From NCBI RefSeq assembly GCF_019931575.1, contig NZ_CP082923.1, positions 682,001 to 746,000 of the forward strand: a stretch of 64,000 nt of DNA, in the 5' to 3' direction. The DNA comes from Caulobacter segnis. GTDB taxonomy: Bacteria > Pseudomonadota > Alphaproteobacteria > Caulobacterales > Caulobacteraceae. This document shows positions 17,601 to 25,600 of this stretch, one piece after another (position 1 is the stretch's first letter; each line of letters begins with the position of its first letter). The translations under genes and the position numbers were made by a program. Below the pieces are notes generated by a model that was not told the origin of the DNA, did no database searches, and saw only the letters and a list, made by a program, of their open reading frames with translations.

Positions 17601-17889
17601 CGGCGCAGGCGCACGCCAGGGCGGGATTTTCGGACAGGAAGCCGTAGCCGGGATGCAGGGCGTCGCAGCCCTGGGCCCTGGCGGCGGCGACGATGGCGGC
17701 GATGTCCAGATAGGCCCGCGCCCCCGCGCCGGGCAGGGCGACCGCGTGGTCGGCGGCGGCTGCGTGGGGGCTCGTCGCATCGTCGGTCGCGTAGATCGCC
17801 ACGCTCTCGATCCCGACCTCCGCCGCCGCGCGGGCGATGCGGATGGCGATCTCGCCGCGGTTGGCGATCAGGACGCGGGACAAGGGCAT
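14695..17889 (-). CDS. Single-chain biotin-dependent acyl-CoA carboxylase (BC-BCCP-CT)
   Basis: 1064 residues from ATG 17889, with GAGGA placed 6 nt before it; ATG 17895 is an alternative. All three activities are on one chain: biotin carboxylase (about 1-445; VLIANRGEIAIRIARAA, the ATP-binding AGGGGRGLRAV, FLEVNPRLQVEHTVTE), a biotinyl domain with EAMKMEHLV (biotinylated Lys at about 496) and a carboxyltransferase of the acetyl/propionyl-CoA beta type (about 575-1064; VDPGSFLEYGALA, GAIDCEGAEKAARFLQLCD, LCDTPGFMVG). Most carboxylases split these over two or three genes; the single-chain form resembles the long-chain acyl-CoA carboxylase class. The substrate cannot be read from sequence. Co-transcription with a glycosylase and a crotonase is likely. 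Confidence 0.9.
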   Translation of the reverse strand: MPLSRVLIANRGEIAIRIARAAAEVGIESVAIYATDDATSPHAAAADHAVALPGAGARAYLDIAAIVAAARAQGCDALHPGYGFLSENPALACACAEAGIIFVGPSPEHLETFGDKAAARALAAERGVPLIPGTGAISPEGARAFQAEHGAIMLKARAGGGGRGLRAVLDPGELDAAYAACEREAMAAFGDGGLYAEKRIERARHVEVQVAGDGTRVLAIGDRDCSLQRRNQKLVEIAPAILDAPLRAELWRYAEALCAGYRGLATVEFLIDADSGAAFFLEVNPRLQVEHTVTEEVTGLDLVRLQFDLAAGKPLDLAAAPPAFGVAIQARVNAETLTAEGQVRPSIGTISAWDPPGGPGVRVDAAGAVGLGIGAAYDSLLAKVIARGRTYAEASARLDRALAEFAIAGVATTAPLVRAILAAAPETPTTRFIEDHAAELVADLPLPAEGDARSFETLDGAIAIAAPLAATVGSIAVAAGDLVRPGQALAVLEAMKMEHLVHSKVGGRVLRVAAEPGRTVAEGQPLVFLEPMEVAGGETVETAPEDLDTIRPDLAEVIARHRYTLDEARPDAVARRRKTGHRTARENIDDLVDPGSFLEYGALAIAAQKRRRSTEDLIVSTPADGLITGIGTVNGDLFPPDKARTAALAYDFTVLAGTQGAMNHRKSDRLMSLIADQRLPVVWFAEGGGGRPGDTDTTAVAGLDVPTFRGFAQLSGLVPKIAIVAGRCFAGNAAIAGLSEIIIATQGSNLGMGGPAMIEGGGLGVFRPEQIGPSAHQWANGVIDILADDEAHATRLAKQALSYFQGALPTWTAPDQRRLRGAIPENRLRVYDVRALIVGLIDEGTFLELRGGFAAGMVTGLIRIEGRPMGLIANDPRHLGGAIDCEGAEKAARFLQLCDAFALPVLSLCDTPGFMVGPDSEDAAAVRRVSRQFIAGAKLRSPLFTVVTRKGYGLGAQAMAGGSFHAPAFIAAWPTGEFGGMGLEGAVKLGYRKELEAETDPTKQKALYDQLVARLYAAGKATSMAAALEIDAVIDPADTRRWILGGLDAAVGVSKPWSVRVDSW

Positions 17890-17985
17890 GGGCATTCCTC
17901 GGGGCTCCCCGAAATGGGCGGGCTTCATACGGCCGTTTGACGCACCATCGCCCGTCACGCTTGACTCTCCAACCCTAGAAGATCA

Positions 17986-18000
17986 GAACAAAACTAGAAC
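17986..18000 (+). promoter_or_regulatory. LexA (SOS) box, GAAC-N7-GAAC
   Basis: GAAC at 17986-17989 and 17997-18000 with exactly 7 nt between is the reverse complement of GTTC-N7-GTTC, the established alphaproteobacterial LexA operator. It lies 12 bp before the favoured imuA ATG and downstream of a possible -35 TTGACT (17961-17966). The gap to the divergent carboxylase gene is only 96 bp, so LexA could affect both directions. Confidence 0.88.
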
Positions 18001-18012
18001 ATGGAGTTGACG

Positions 18013-18792
18013 ATGGCCGGATCGCGCGAGGCGCGTCTTGCGGCCCTGAGAGGCCGGATCGCCGCCATTGAAGCGGGGACTCGGACTCCGACTCCGGTCC
18101 TGCCGTTCGGCGATCCGGCCATCGACGGCTGCTTCCCGGGCGGCGGCCTGCCGCTGGGCGGCTGGCACGAGGTGACGGGCGCGGGGCTGGAGGACGAGAC
18201 TGGCGCGGCCCCCGCCGCCTTCGTCGGCCTGTTGCTGCGTCCGCTGGTCAAGACGGGCGCGATCGTCTGGGTCGCCCGGCGCAGCGACCTGTTCGCGCCC
18301 GGCCTGTTCGGCCTCGGCTTCCCGGCCGAACGGCTGATCCAGGTGCGGACCCGCGACGAGGCCGAGACCCTGTCGGTGCTGGAGGACGCTCTGTCCACCC
18401 AAGGCGTCGCCGCCGCTGTCGGCGAGGCCGAGGCTCCGGACCTGACCGCCGGCCGCCGGCTGCAGCTGGCCTGCGAGAAGCGCGGCGGTTTCGGCGTGCT
18501 GCTGCACCGGCGGCCCTATGGCGGCCGAGCAGGGAAGGGCGGGGCGGTGTCGGGCTCGGCCTCGTTCAGCCGCTGGCGGATCGGACCCGCGCCCAGCCCG
18601 CCGCCGCCGGACGACATCGGCCTGGGTCCGCCACGCTGGCGGGTCGAACTGGAGCGCTGCCGGGGCGGACGTCCGGGCGGCTGGATCTTGCAAGCACAGG
18701 AGGCCGGCCATGGCCCGCATCCTTTCCGTCTGGTGTCCCAACTGGCCGATCACGACGTGGCGGCGGCGGAATCCTGGCGGAAAGCTGGCTGA
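18013..18792 (+). CDS. imuA: ImuA, SOS mutasome RecA-like component
   Basis: 259 residues from ATG 18013 (MAGSREARLAALRGRI), with GGAG at 18003-18006; ATG 18001 abuts the LexA box and is less likely. It has a degenerate RecA-like core (GCFPGGGLPLGGWHEVTGAG...), lacking a clean Walker A, and an RRSDLFAPGLFGLGF segment. In Caulobacter, ImuA, ImuB and DnaE2 are known to act together in damage-induced mutagenesis. Its end overlaps the start of imuB by 83 nt in another frame. SOS-regulated by the box at 17986. Confidence 0.85.
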   Translation: MAGSREARLAALRGRIAAIEAGTRTPTPVLPFGDPAIDGCFPGGGLPLGGWHEVTGAGLEDETGAAPAAFVGLLLRPLVKTGAIVWVARRSDLFAPGLFGLGFPAERLIQVRTRDEAETLSVLEDALSTQGVAAAVGEAEAPDLTAGRRLQLACEKRGGFGVLLHRRPYGGRAGKGGAVSGSASFSRWRIGPAPSPPPPDDIGLGPPRWRVELERCRGGRPGGWILQAQEAGHGPHPFRLVSQLADHDVAAAESWRKAG

Positions 18793-20374
18793 TACTGGCC
18801 CCCTCCGCGCCTGCGGCGCTCCTCCCCCGGGGGGGGAAGAAGACGGCCGCAGCCCTTCTTCCCCCTCCGGGGGAGGAGGATGCGTAGCATCCGGAGGGGG
18901 CAAGTCGGATCGAGATCTCCCCTTCGCCTTGCTGATCTCCGAGCACGGAACCCGCCGCCTCGCCGCCGTGGATGAGAAGGCCCGCGCCCTCGCCCTCTCC
19001 CCCGGCCAGAAGGCCGCCGACGCCCTGGCCCTGGTTCCCGACCTCGTCACCGCCGACCACGACCCGGCCGCCGACCGCGCGGCGCTGGAGGCCTTGAGCG
19101 ACTGGTGCGTCCGCTTCTCGCCGGCCGTGGCCATCGACGGCCACGACGGCCTCTTCCTCGACATCACCGGGACCGACCACCTGTGGGGCGGGGAGGCGGC
19201 CATGCTGGGCGACCTTCTGGCGCGGCTGGCGCGCTGGGGCGTGCCGGCGCGGGCGGCGATCGCCGACACGGCCGGGGCGGCCTGGGGGCTGGCGCGATTT
19301 GGAACCCATGGGGGCGACGACCTGGCCATCGCCCCGCCGGGCCAGCAGCGGGCGGCGATCCAGGACCTGCCCGTCGCGGCCCTGCGCCTGGAGGACGCCG
19401 CCGAGGCCCAGTTGCCGCGCCTGGGTCTGCACCGCGTCGGGCAGCTGCTGGCCCTGCCGCGCGCCCAGCTGGCCAAGCGCTTCGGCCTTTCCACGACGCT
19501 TCGTCTCGATCAAGCTTTGGGCCAGGCGGCCGAGGCCCTGACCTTTCGCCGGCCCGCCACGCCCTGGTTCGACCGCCTGGCCTTCTTCGAGCCGATCAGC
19601 GCTCCCGAGGACCTTGCCCGCGTGGCCGGCGACGCGCTGGCGCTGATCTGCGCCCGGCTGGAGGCCGAGGGGCGCGGGGCCAAGCGGTTCGAGGTCGTGT
19701 TCCATCGGCTGGACGGCAAGGCCTATCCTGTCCGCGCCGGTCTGGCCCGTATCGGCCGCGACGCCAAGCGGCTGACCCGGTTGATCGTCCCCAAGCTGGA
19801 CAAGGTCGACCCCGGCTTCGGCGTCGAGGTGGTCACCGTCCACGCCGGCGCGGTCGAACCCCTGGCCGCCGCCCAGGACCGGCTCGACGCCGAAAGCGGA
19901 ACCAGCCTGGACGAGACCCTGGCTCCGCTGATCGACCGCCTGGTCAATCGCCTGGGCGAGAACCGGGTCTGGCGGGCCGACCCGTATCAGAGCCATGTGC
20001 CGGAACGCTCGCAGGTCCGCGTCGCGCCGCTGGATCCGCCCGCCGCGACGGGCTGGGATCCCGCCCGCCCGCGCCCGGTGCGCCTGTTCAAGCGGCCGGA
20101 GGCGATTACCGCCCTAGCCAAGGTCCCCGACGATCCGCCGATCCAGTTCACCTGGCGCGGCCGCTCGCACCGCGTCCGCCGCGCCGAAGGGCCCGAACGC
20201 ATCGGCCAGGAATGGTGGCGCGCCGGCGTGGGCGAGACCGACACGGGGCCGGGCAGGATCCGCGACTACTACCGCGTCGAGGACGACGCCGGCGGCCGGT
20301 TCTGGATCTTCCGGCAAGGGCTTTTCGGGACTGAGGACGCGCCGAAGTGGTGGATCCATGGGCTGTTCGGATGA
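18710..20374 (+). CDS. imuB: ImuB, Y-family polymerase-like mutasome scaffold with repeat-encoded insertion
   Basis: 554 residues from ATG 18710, with AGGAGG at 18698-18703. It begins [20 protein letters not shown] and continues after an insertion with [21 protein letters not shown]; later [16 protein letters not shown], a helix-hairpin-helix ([23 protein letters not shown]) and a little-finger-like region follow. ImuB is related to Y-family polymerases but not catalytically competent; it bridges the beta clamp, ImuA and DnaE2. Residues about 30-64 are encoded by a 104-bp palindromic repeat (18798-18901), giving a Gly/Pro/Ser-rich linker where the family would have a short loop. The stop overlaps the dnaE2 start (ATGA). 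Confidence 0.88.
   Translation: MARILSVWCPNWPITTWRRRNPGGKLADTGPLRACGAPPPGGEEDGRSPSSPSGGGGCVASGGGKSDRDLPFALLISEHGTRRLAAVDEKARALALSPGQKAADALALVPDLVTADHDPAADRAALEALSDWCVRFSPAVAIDGHDGLFLDITGTDHLWGGEAAMLGDLLARLARWGVPARAAIADTAGAAWGLARFGTHGGDDLAIAPPGQQRAAIQDLPVAALRLEDAAEAQLPRLGLHRVGQLLALPRAQLAKRFGLSTTLRLDQALGQAAEALTFRRPATPWFDRLAFFEPISAPEDLARVAGDALALICARLEAEGRGAKRFEVVFHRLDGKAYPVRAGLARIGRDAKRLTRLIVPKLDKVDPGFGVEVVTVHAGAVEPLAAAQDRLDAESGTSLDETLAPLIDRLVNRLGENRVWRADPYQSHVPERSQVRVAPLDPPAATGWDPARPRPVRLFKRPEAITALAKVPDDPPIQFTWRGRSHRVRRAEGPERIGQEWWRAGVGETDTGPGRIRDYYRVEDDAGGRFWIFRQGLFGTEDAPKWWIHGLFG
18798..18901. repeat. Palindromic repeat, inverted pair, inside imuB coding sequence
   Basis: Outer arms GCCCCCTCCG (18798-18807) and CGGAGGGGGC (18892-18901) are exact complements. 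Next inside are two small hairpins (GCGCC-TGC-GGCGC at 18807-18819; GATGC-GTA-GCATC at 18879-18891), then CTCCTCCCCC (18819-18828) pairing with GGGGGAGGAG (18869-18878), then GGGGGAAGAA (18832-18841) pairing with TTCTTCCCCC (18856-18865). The element reads through in the imuB frame without a stop. The same arm plus hairpin plus CTCC-stem plan occurs once in dnaE2. Confidence 0.88.
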
Positions 20375-23300
20375 CCGCCTACGCCGAGCTGCAAACCACC
20401 ACCAACTTCTCGTTCCTGCGCGGCGCTTCGCACGCGGAGGAGCTGGCGATCGCGGCCGAGGCCCTGGGCCTTGCCGCCATCGGGATTACCGACCGCAACA
20501 GTCTGGCCGGCATCGTGCGCGGCTGGACGGCGGCCAAGACGCGGAACGTCCGGGTGCTGAGCGGCTGCCGGTTGGACTTCATGGACGGGACGCCCAGCCT
20601 GCTGTGCTACCCGACCAACCGCGAGGCGTTCGGCCGACTGACGCGCCTGCTGACCTTGGGCCAGCGACGGGCCGAGAAGGGTGCGTGCCACCTGACCTGG
20701 GCGGACTTCCTGGAGCAGTCCGACGGCCAGATCGGCCTGATCGTGCCGCCGAAGGACCTGGACGAGGCTTTTGAACGTGATCTGGTCCGCATGGCCGGCG
20801 ACCTCTCCGGCCGGTCGTGGCTGGCGGCCAGCCGGGCCTATGCGGCCCAGGACCTCAAGCGGCTCTCACGCCTGGACACGCTGGGCCGGAACGCCGGCGC
20901 GCCGATCGTGGCCACCAACGACGTGCTCTATCACGGCCCCGAGCGGCGACCGCTGCAGGACGTCATCACCTGCGTGCGCGAGCACTGCACGATCCAGGAG
21001 GCCGGCTTTCGGCTGGAGGCCAACGCCGAGCGCCACATCAAGTCGCCGGCCGAGATGGCCCGCCTGTTCGAGCGGTGGCCGCGCGCGGTCGAGCGCACGG
21101 GCGAGATCGTCGACCGGATCGGCTTCGACCTCGGCGACCTGAAGGAGGAGTATCCCGACGAGCCCGTGCCGCCCGGCAAGACCGCCATGCAGCACCTGAC
21201 CGACCTGACCTGGTCCGGCGCGGCCTGGCGCTATCCCGCTGGCGTACCCGAGAAGGTGAAGGCCCAGCTGACCGAGGAGCTGCGGCTGATCGGCAAGATG
21301 GACTACCCCAACTACTTCATCACCGTGCACGACATCGTGGGCAAGGCGCGGGAGATGGGCATCCTGTGCCAGGGGCGCGGCTCGGCGGCCAATTCCTCGG
21401 TCTGCTACTGCCTGGGCGTGACGGCGATCGACCCGACCGAGCACCGTCTGCTGTTCACCCGCTTCATCTCCGAGAACCGCGGCGAGCCGCCCGACATCGA
21501 CGTCGACTTCGAGCACGAGCATCGCGAGCGGGTCATGCAGTACGTCTACGAACGCTATGGCCGGGAATACGCGGCGATCTGCGGGACGGTGATCCACTAC
21601 CGCCCACGCAGCGCCATCCGCGACGTCGGCAAGGCCCTGGGCCTGACCGAGGACGTGACCAGCCTGCTGGCCGGGACGGTCTGGGGCAGCTGGGGCGACG
21701 GCCTGCCCGAGGAGCACCTGCGCAACGCCGGCCTGGACCCCACGGCGCCGGAGATCGCCCGCGCCGTGGCGCTGGCCACCGAACTGATGGGCTTTCCCCG
21801 CCACCTGTCGCAGCACGTCGGCGGCTTCGTCCTGACCAAGCGGCGGCTGGACGAGACCGTGCCGATCGGCAACGCGGCCATGGCCGACCGCACCTTCATC
21901 GAGTGGGACAAGGACGACATCGACAGCCTGGGCCTGATGAAGGTCGACGTGCTGGCCTTGGGGATGCTGACGGCGATCCAGCGGGCGTTCGGCATGCTGC
22001 GCGCCGACCATGGCGAACCGATCGTCGACCTGGCCGACGTGCCCAAGGAGCTGCCGGGCGTCTACGACATGCTGTGCGTCGCCGACAGCGTGGGTGTCTT
22101 CCAGGTCGAGAGCCGGGCCCAGATGTCGATGCTGCCCAGGCTGAAGCCCCGCAAGTTCTACGACCTGGTCATCGAGGTGGCGATCGTCCGTCCCGGCCCG
22201 ATCCAGGGCGACATGGTGCATCCCTATCTGAAGCGCCGGAACGGGATCGAGCCGGTCGACTGGCCCGCGCCGTCGCCGGAGCATGGACCCGAGGACGAGC
22301 TGAAGGAGATCCTCGGCAACACCTACGGCGTGCCGCTCTTCCAGGAGCAGGCCATGAGCCTGGCCATCGAGGCGGCCAAGTTCACGCCCGACGAGGCCGA
22401 CGGCCTGCGCAAGGCCATGGCCACCTTCCGCAACCTGGGCACGCCGGACGAATATCGCGACCGGTTCGTCGAGGGCATGGTGGAGCGCGGCTACCAGCGC
22501 GACTTCGCCGAGCGGTGCTTCAAGCAGATCGAGGGCTTCGGCCACTACGGCTTTCCGGAAAGCCACGCGGCCAGCTTCGCCAAGCTGGTCTATGTCTCGG
22601 CCTGGATCAAATGGGCCTGGCCGGACGTGTTCTGCGCGGCCCTGATCAACTCCCAGCCGATGGGCTTCTACCAGCCGTCGCAGCTGGTCCGCGACGCGCG
22701 CGAGCACGGGGTCGAGGTGCTGGCCCCCGACATCCTGGCCAGCGACTGGGACTGCACCCTGGAAAGTCCTTCCTCCCCCTTCATGGGGGAGGTGGCGGCG
22801 AAGCCGACGGAGGGGGCTCGCCGCTTCAAGCCGCGCGCCGACAAGGTCGCCGATTACGGGAACCGACACCGCTGGAAGGCTGTCCGCCTAGGCTTCCGCC
22901 AGATCAAGGGGCTGAAGGAGAAGATCGACATCCCGCCGCTCCTCAAGGCGCGCGCCGAGGGCGCCCGCACCCCGGCCGAGTTCGCCCAAGGTGGTGTTTC
23001 CCAACGCGCGCTGGAACTGCTGGCCGAGGCCGACGCCTTCGCCCGCGTGGGGCTCTCGCGCCGCGAGGCGCTATGGGCGGTCAAGGGTCTGAAGGGCGAG
23101 CACAAGGCGCCGGTCCAAGCCCCACTGCTGGCTGGCCTACCGCTGTTCGAGGACAAGGTGGCGCTGCCGACCATGCCCCGGACCCAGGAGGTGGCCGAGG
23201 ACTACCGCACCACCAGCCTGTCGCTGAAGGCCCATCCCGTGGGCTTCTACCGGCCGATGCTGACGCGACGCGGGGTGATCACCGCCGAGCAGCTGCTGGG

Positions 23301-23649
23301 CGTCAAGGACGGCCGCAAGGTCTCGGTGGCGGGGCTCGTGCTGATCCGCCAACGGCCGGGCACGGCCAAGGGCGTGGTGTTCGTGACCCTCGAGGACGAG
23401 ACGGGCGTGGCCAACGCCGTGGTCTGGAAGGACCGCTTCGAGGCCGACCGCAATGTGGTGATGACCGCCTCGTTCCTGGTCGTCCACGGCCGGGTTCAGC
23501 GGGCCGAGAACGTCATCCACATCGTGGCCGAGGGTTTCACCGACCTCTCGGCCCACCTGTCGACCCTGCGGGACGAGCCTGGCGCGCCAGCGCCACGCGT
23601 GCGGCAGAAGGTGTCGGGGCGGTTGTTAAGGAGCCGGGACTTCCACTGA
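20371..23649 (+). CDS. dnaE2: Error-prone DNA polymerase III alpha subunit homologue with repeat-encoded insertion
   Basis: 1092 residues from ATG 20371, overlapping imuB by 4 nt. N-terminal PHP domain ([24 protein letters not shown]), palm with the catalytic acids in [16 protein letters not shown], and [15 protein letters not shown]; fingers ([38 protein letters not shown]), and a C-terminal OB-fold ([20 protein letters not shown]). DnaE2 performs SOS translesion synthesis together with ImuA and ImuB. Residues about 799-816 are encoded by a 54-bp palindromic unit (22765-22818), between SDWDCTLE and the conserved [10 protein letters not shown] region; the following stretch [20 protein letters not shown] is also unusual. 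The frame is intact. Confidence 0.93.
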   Translation: MTAYAELQTTTNFSFLRGASHAEELAIAAEALGLAAIGITDRNSLAGIVRGWTAAKTRNVRVLSGCRLDFMDGTPSLLCYPTNREAFGRLTRLLTLGQRRAEKGACHLTWADFLEQSDGQIGLIVPPKDLDEAFERDLVRMAGDLSGRSWLAASRAYAAQDLKRLSRLDTLGRNAGAPIVATNDVLYHGPERRPLQDVITCVREHCTIQEAGFRLEANAERHIKSPAEMARLFERWPRAVERTGEIVDRIGFDLGDLKEEYPDEPVPPGKTAMQHLTDLTWSGAAWRYPAGVPEKVKAQLTEELRLIGKMDYPNYFITVHDIVGKAREMGILCQGRGSAANSSVCYCLGVTAIDPTEHRLLFTRFISENRGEPPDIDVDFEHEHRERVMQYVYERYGREYAAICGTVIHYRPRSAIRDVGKALGLTEDVTSLLAGTVWGSWGDGLPEEHLRNAGLDPTAPEIARAVALATELMGFPRHLSQHVGGFVLTKRRLDETVPIGNAAMADRTFIEWDKDDIDSLGLMKVDVLALGMLTAIQRAFGMLRADHGEPIVDLADVPKELPGVYDMLCVADSVGVFQVESRAQMSMLPRLKPRKFYDLVIEVAIVRPGPIQGDMVHPYLKRRNGIEPVDWPAPSPEHGPEDELKEILGNTYGVPLFQEQAMSLAIEAAKFTPDEADGLRKAMATFRNLGTPDEYRDRFVEGMVERGYQRDFAERCFKQIEGFGHYGFPESHAASFAKLVYVSAWIKWAWPDVFCAALINSQPMGFYQPSQLVRDAREHGVEVLAPDILASDWDCTLESPSSPFMGEVAAKPTEGARRFKPRADKVADYGNRHRWKAVRLGFRQIKGLKEKIDIPPLLKARAEGARTPAEFAQGGVSQRALELLAEADAFARVGLSRREALWAVKGLKGEHKAPVQAPLLAGLPLFEDKVALPTMPRTQEVAEDYRTTSLSLKAHPVGFYRPMLTRRGVITAEQLLGVKDGRKVSVAGLVLIRQRPGTAKGVVFVTLEDETGVANAVVWKDRFEADRNVVMTASFLVVHGRVQRAENVIHIVAEGFTDLSAHLSTLRDEPGAPAPRVRQKVSGRLLRSRDFH
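22765..22818. repeat. Palindromic repeat, single unit, inside dnaE2 coding sequence
   Basis: Stem CCTCCCCC (22772-22779) / GGGGGAGG (22785-22792), a small hairpin CGGC-GAA-GCCG (22796-22806) and a terminal arm CGGAGGGGGC. Read on the minus strand it begins GCCCCCTCCG, then the hairpin, then CCTCCCCC, like each half of the imuB element. Its length of 54 bp is a multiple of three and contains no stop in the dnaE2 frame. Confidence 0.82.
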
Positions 23650-23730
23650 GGGAATATTCGACCGGTATCCGATATCGCGATCCTCCACTACTTGTTCACC
23701 GTGTGGGGGGGCGTAGGGCCAAAACGGGGA

Positions 23731-24210
23731 ATGGAACATTTGAGCGAAGCAGCGTCCCTCAACCTGGGAAGACCTTCCCCTCTTCGGTTTCTGGGACTGT
23801 TGCTGGGAGGGTCTGTCGCTCTAATCGCTGGGATAGCGCTGATAGGGATCTTCGTCCCCCACGCCGCTGGAAGCGGGGGCAAGCTCATAGGAATCTCGCC
23901 CGGCGCCCTGGCGGCGAGAGGCTATTTCGTCATGGCGCTGGAAGCGATCGTCTACACCGTGGCGCCTGTTGAAATCGCCGGGCGATTTTGGAAGCGCCCT
24001 CGGCTAGGCGCTTTGGCCGGCGCCGCCACATACATCGGCATTCACTGGGACAACGGTTGGAGAGGACTTGCTGCAGCGACGTGGATCATCGCCGTCGTCA
24101 GCGGCGGCCATTTGTTAGAGCGGGGGACTTCGCCCGCCCAAGCCGCCGCTCTGGCCGTTTCGCTGAAGTTCGCATTCTGGACGTTCGCGCTCGTCGCGCT
24201 CGCGGCTTGA
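23731..24210 (+). CDS. Integral membrane protein, unknown function
   Basis: 159 residues from ATG 23731 (MEHLSEAASLNLGRPSP); TTG 23692 and GTG 23701 are possible earlier starts and no candidate has a well-placed ribosome-binding site. About four hydrophobic segments (FLGLLLGGSVALIAGIALIG; YFVMALEAIVYTVAPVEIAG; WRGLAAATWIIAVVSGG; the C-terminal FAFWTFALVALAA). A conserved-looking GIHWDNGWRG loop and a C-terminal ERGTSPAQAAALAVSLK are seen. The family is not recognised. It follows dnaE2 after 81 nt on the same strand, but a link to SOS is not indicated. Confidence 0.65.
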   Translation: MEHLSEAASLNLGRPSPLRFLGLLLGGSVALIAGIALIGIFVPHAAGSGGKLIGISPGALAARGYFVMALEAIVYTVAPVEIAGRFWKRPRLGALAGAATYIGIHWDNGWRGLAAATWIIAVVSGGHLLERGTSPAQAAALAVSLKFAFWTFALVALAA

Positions 24211-24235
24211 TCTGAACTCAAGTCATGCTGCCCGG

Positions 24236-25513
24236 CTAACCCGCCTCCCGGCCCCACATCCGCTTCAGCCCCCAGTACACCGCCCCCGCCGCGACGAAGC
24301 TGGGCAGGGTCGCGCCGAGGTCCGGGGCCAGGCGGCTCAGGGCCTGGTAGACGGCGACGCCGGCGGCCCAGGCCAGCAGGGCCGGGAGGTAGAGGCCGAC
24401 GCGGGCCTCGGCCGTCGCGCGGCGGCGGATGACGAAGTGGTCGGTCAGCAGCACGCCGAACAATGGCGCGAACACCGAGCCGATCAGCAGCAGGAAGCCC
24501 TCGTACTGGGCGATGGGCGCGAAGAGGGCGATGGTCGTGCAGACGCCGCCGAAGATCAGGGCCAGGTTGGCGGGCTTCACGGGGACAAGCGTCGCGGTCG
24601 AGACGGCGGCCGAGTGGATGTCGGCGAAGGTGTTGTCGGTCTCGTCGATGACGATCAGCAGCAGGGCGATCCCGCCGCCGCTGGCCGCCAGGGCCGACAG
24701 CAGCAGGGGCTCGCTCCCACTTCCCCCATGGGCGCCGGCCACCAGGGCGTAGGCCGCGCCCAGGCTCATGAACCAGATGTTGGCCAGGCCGTAGCCCAGG
24801 GCGCTGCCCCGGAACATGCCGCCGCCGGTGCGGCCGAAGCGCGTGTAGTCGGCGATCAGCGGCAGCCAGGACAGCGGCATGGCGATCACCAGGTCGACGC
24901 CGGCGCCGAAGCTGATCTCGCCCGTGCCGGCCTTGGCCAGCAGGGCGGCCAGGTCGTGCTCGGCCAGCAGTCGCCAGCTCAGCCAGCCGGCCCCCGCCAG
25001 CAGCAGCCACAGGCCGAAGGCGCGCAGGAAACGGCGGACGAACGACACCGGCCCGACGATGGCCAGCCAGGTCGCCAGCAGCCCGAAGGCCAGTGTCCAG
25101 AGCATCGCGCTGGAGACGCCGAAGGTCTGGCGGGTCAAGGCGTCGGCGGCGTCGCGCATGGCGATGATCTCGAACGCGCCCCAGCCGGTCAGTTGCACGG
25201 CGTTCAGCGCCGCCGGAACCGCCGCGCCGCGCGCGCCCAGGGTCAGGCGCAGCGCGCCCATGGCCGAGAGGCCAGTGTCGGTTCCCACCACCCCGGCGGC
25301 GGCCAGCAGCAGGGCCCCCAGGATCGAGCCCGTGACGATCGCCGCCAGGGCCGCGCCCAGGCTCAGGCCCGGGACCAGAAAGGCGCCCGCCTGCAGGACC
25401 AAGAGGCCGATGCCCAGGCTGAACCACAGCGAGAACGCGTCGCGGGCGCCGAAGGCCCGGCGCTCTTCCGGCACGGGCGTCAGGGGAGCGTAGGTGTCGT
25501 CGAGCTGGGCCAT
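24236..25513 (-). CDS. NCS1-family nucleobase/pyrimidine transporter
   Basis: 425 residues with about twelve hydrophobic segments. N-terminal FGARDAFSLWFSLGIGLLVLQAGAFLVPG and GTDTGLSAMGALRLTLG..., then NAVQLTGWGAFEIIAM and PLSWLPLIADYTRFGRTGG, match the cytosine/purine/uracil permease (NCS1) family. The short acidic N-terminus and the VQLTGWGAFE segment are reminiscent of CytX-type hydroxymethylpyrimidine transporters, but substrate choice is inference; no TPP riboswitch is visible upstream. The preceding gene on this strand is nusG, separated by its own terminator, so this gene needs its own promoter in the short gap. Confidence 0.85.
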   Translation of the reverse strand: MAQLDDTYAPLTPVPEERRAFGARDAFSLWFSLGIGLLVLQAGAFLVPGLSLGAALAAIVTGSILGALLLAAAGVVGTDTGLSAMGALRLTLGARGAAVPAALNAVQLTGWGAFEIIAMRDAADALTRQTFGVSSAMLWTLAFGLLATWLAIVGPVSFVRRFLRAFGLWLLLAGAGWLSWRLLAEHDLAALLAKAGTGEISFGAGVDLVIAMPLSWLPLIADYTRFGRTGGGMFRGSALGYGLANIWFMSLGAAYALVAGAHGGSGSEPLLLSALAASGGGIALLLIVIDETDNTFADIHSAAVSTATLVPVKPANLALIFGGVCTTIALFAPIAQYEGFLLLIGSVFAPLFGVLLTDHFVIRRRATAEARVGLYLPALLAWAAGVAVYQALSRLAPDLGATLPSFVAAGAVYWGLKRMWGREAG

Positions 25514-25543
25514 CGGTCAGCTTTAGCAGGCGTTCGCGCACGG

Positions 25544-25574
25544 AAAAGCCCCGCGCCTTGCGACGCGGGGCTTT
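25544..25574 (-). terminator. Intrinsic terminator after nusG
   Basis: An 11-bp perfect stem (25545-25555 / 25564-25574; AAAGCCCCGCG with CGCGGGGCTTT) with an 8-nt loop, followed on the minus strand by a short T-run. It sits between the nusG stop and the NCS1 transporter start. Confidence 0.85.
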
Positions 25575-25600
25575 CGAAAGCTTCGAGCCTGGATCGTTGC

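Noticed and set aside
15514..17940. 808-codon plus-strand frame opposite the carboxylase
   Set aside because: Shadow of the carboxylase; Gln/Arg/Gly-rich translation without motifs.
18710..20374. imuB as a pseudogene because of the repeat
   Set aside because: The frame is open through the element and conserved motifs continue on both sides; it is an in-frame insertion, not a disruption.
20817..23972. 1051-codon frame overlapping dnaE2 in another frame
   Set aside because: Arg/Gly/Ala-rich out-of-frame reading of dnaE2; all polymerase motifs are in the dnaE2 frame.
24215..24232. FNR-like TTGATCTGAACTCAA near the end of the membrane protein gene
   Set aside because: The spacing between half-sites is 7, not 6, and the position is between convergent gene ends.
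24236..25600. TPP riboswitch upstream of the possible HMP transporter
   Set aside because: The gap to nusG is short and contains only the nusG terminator; no THI-box-like sequence is seen.
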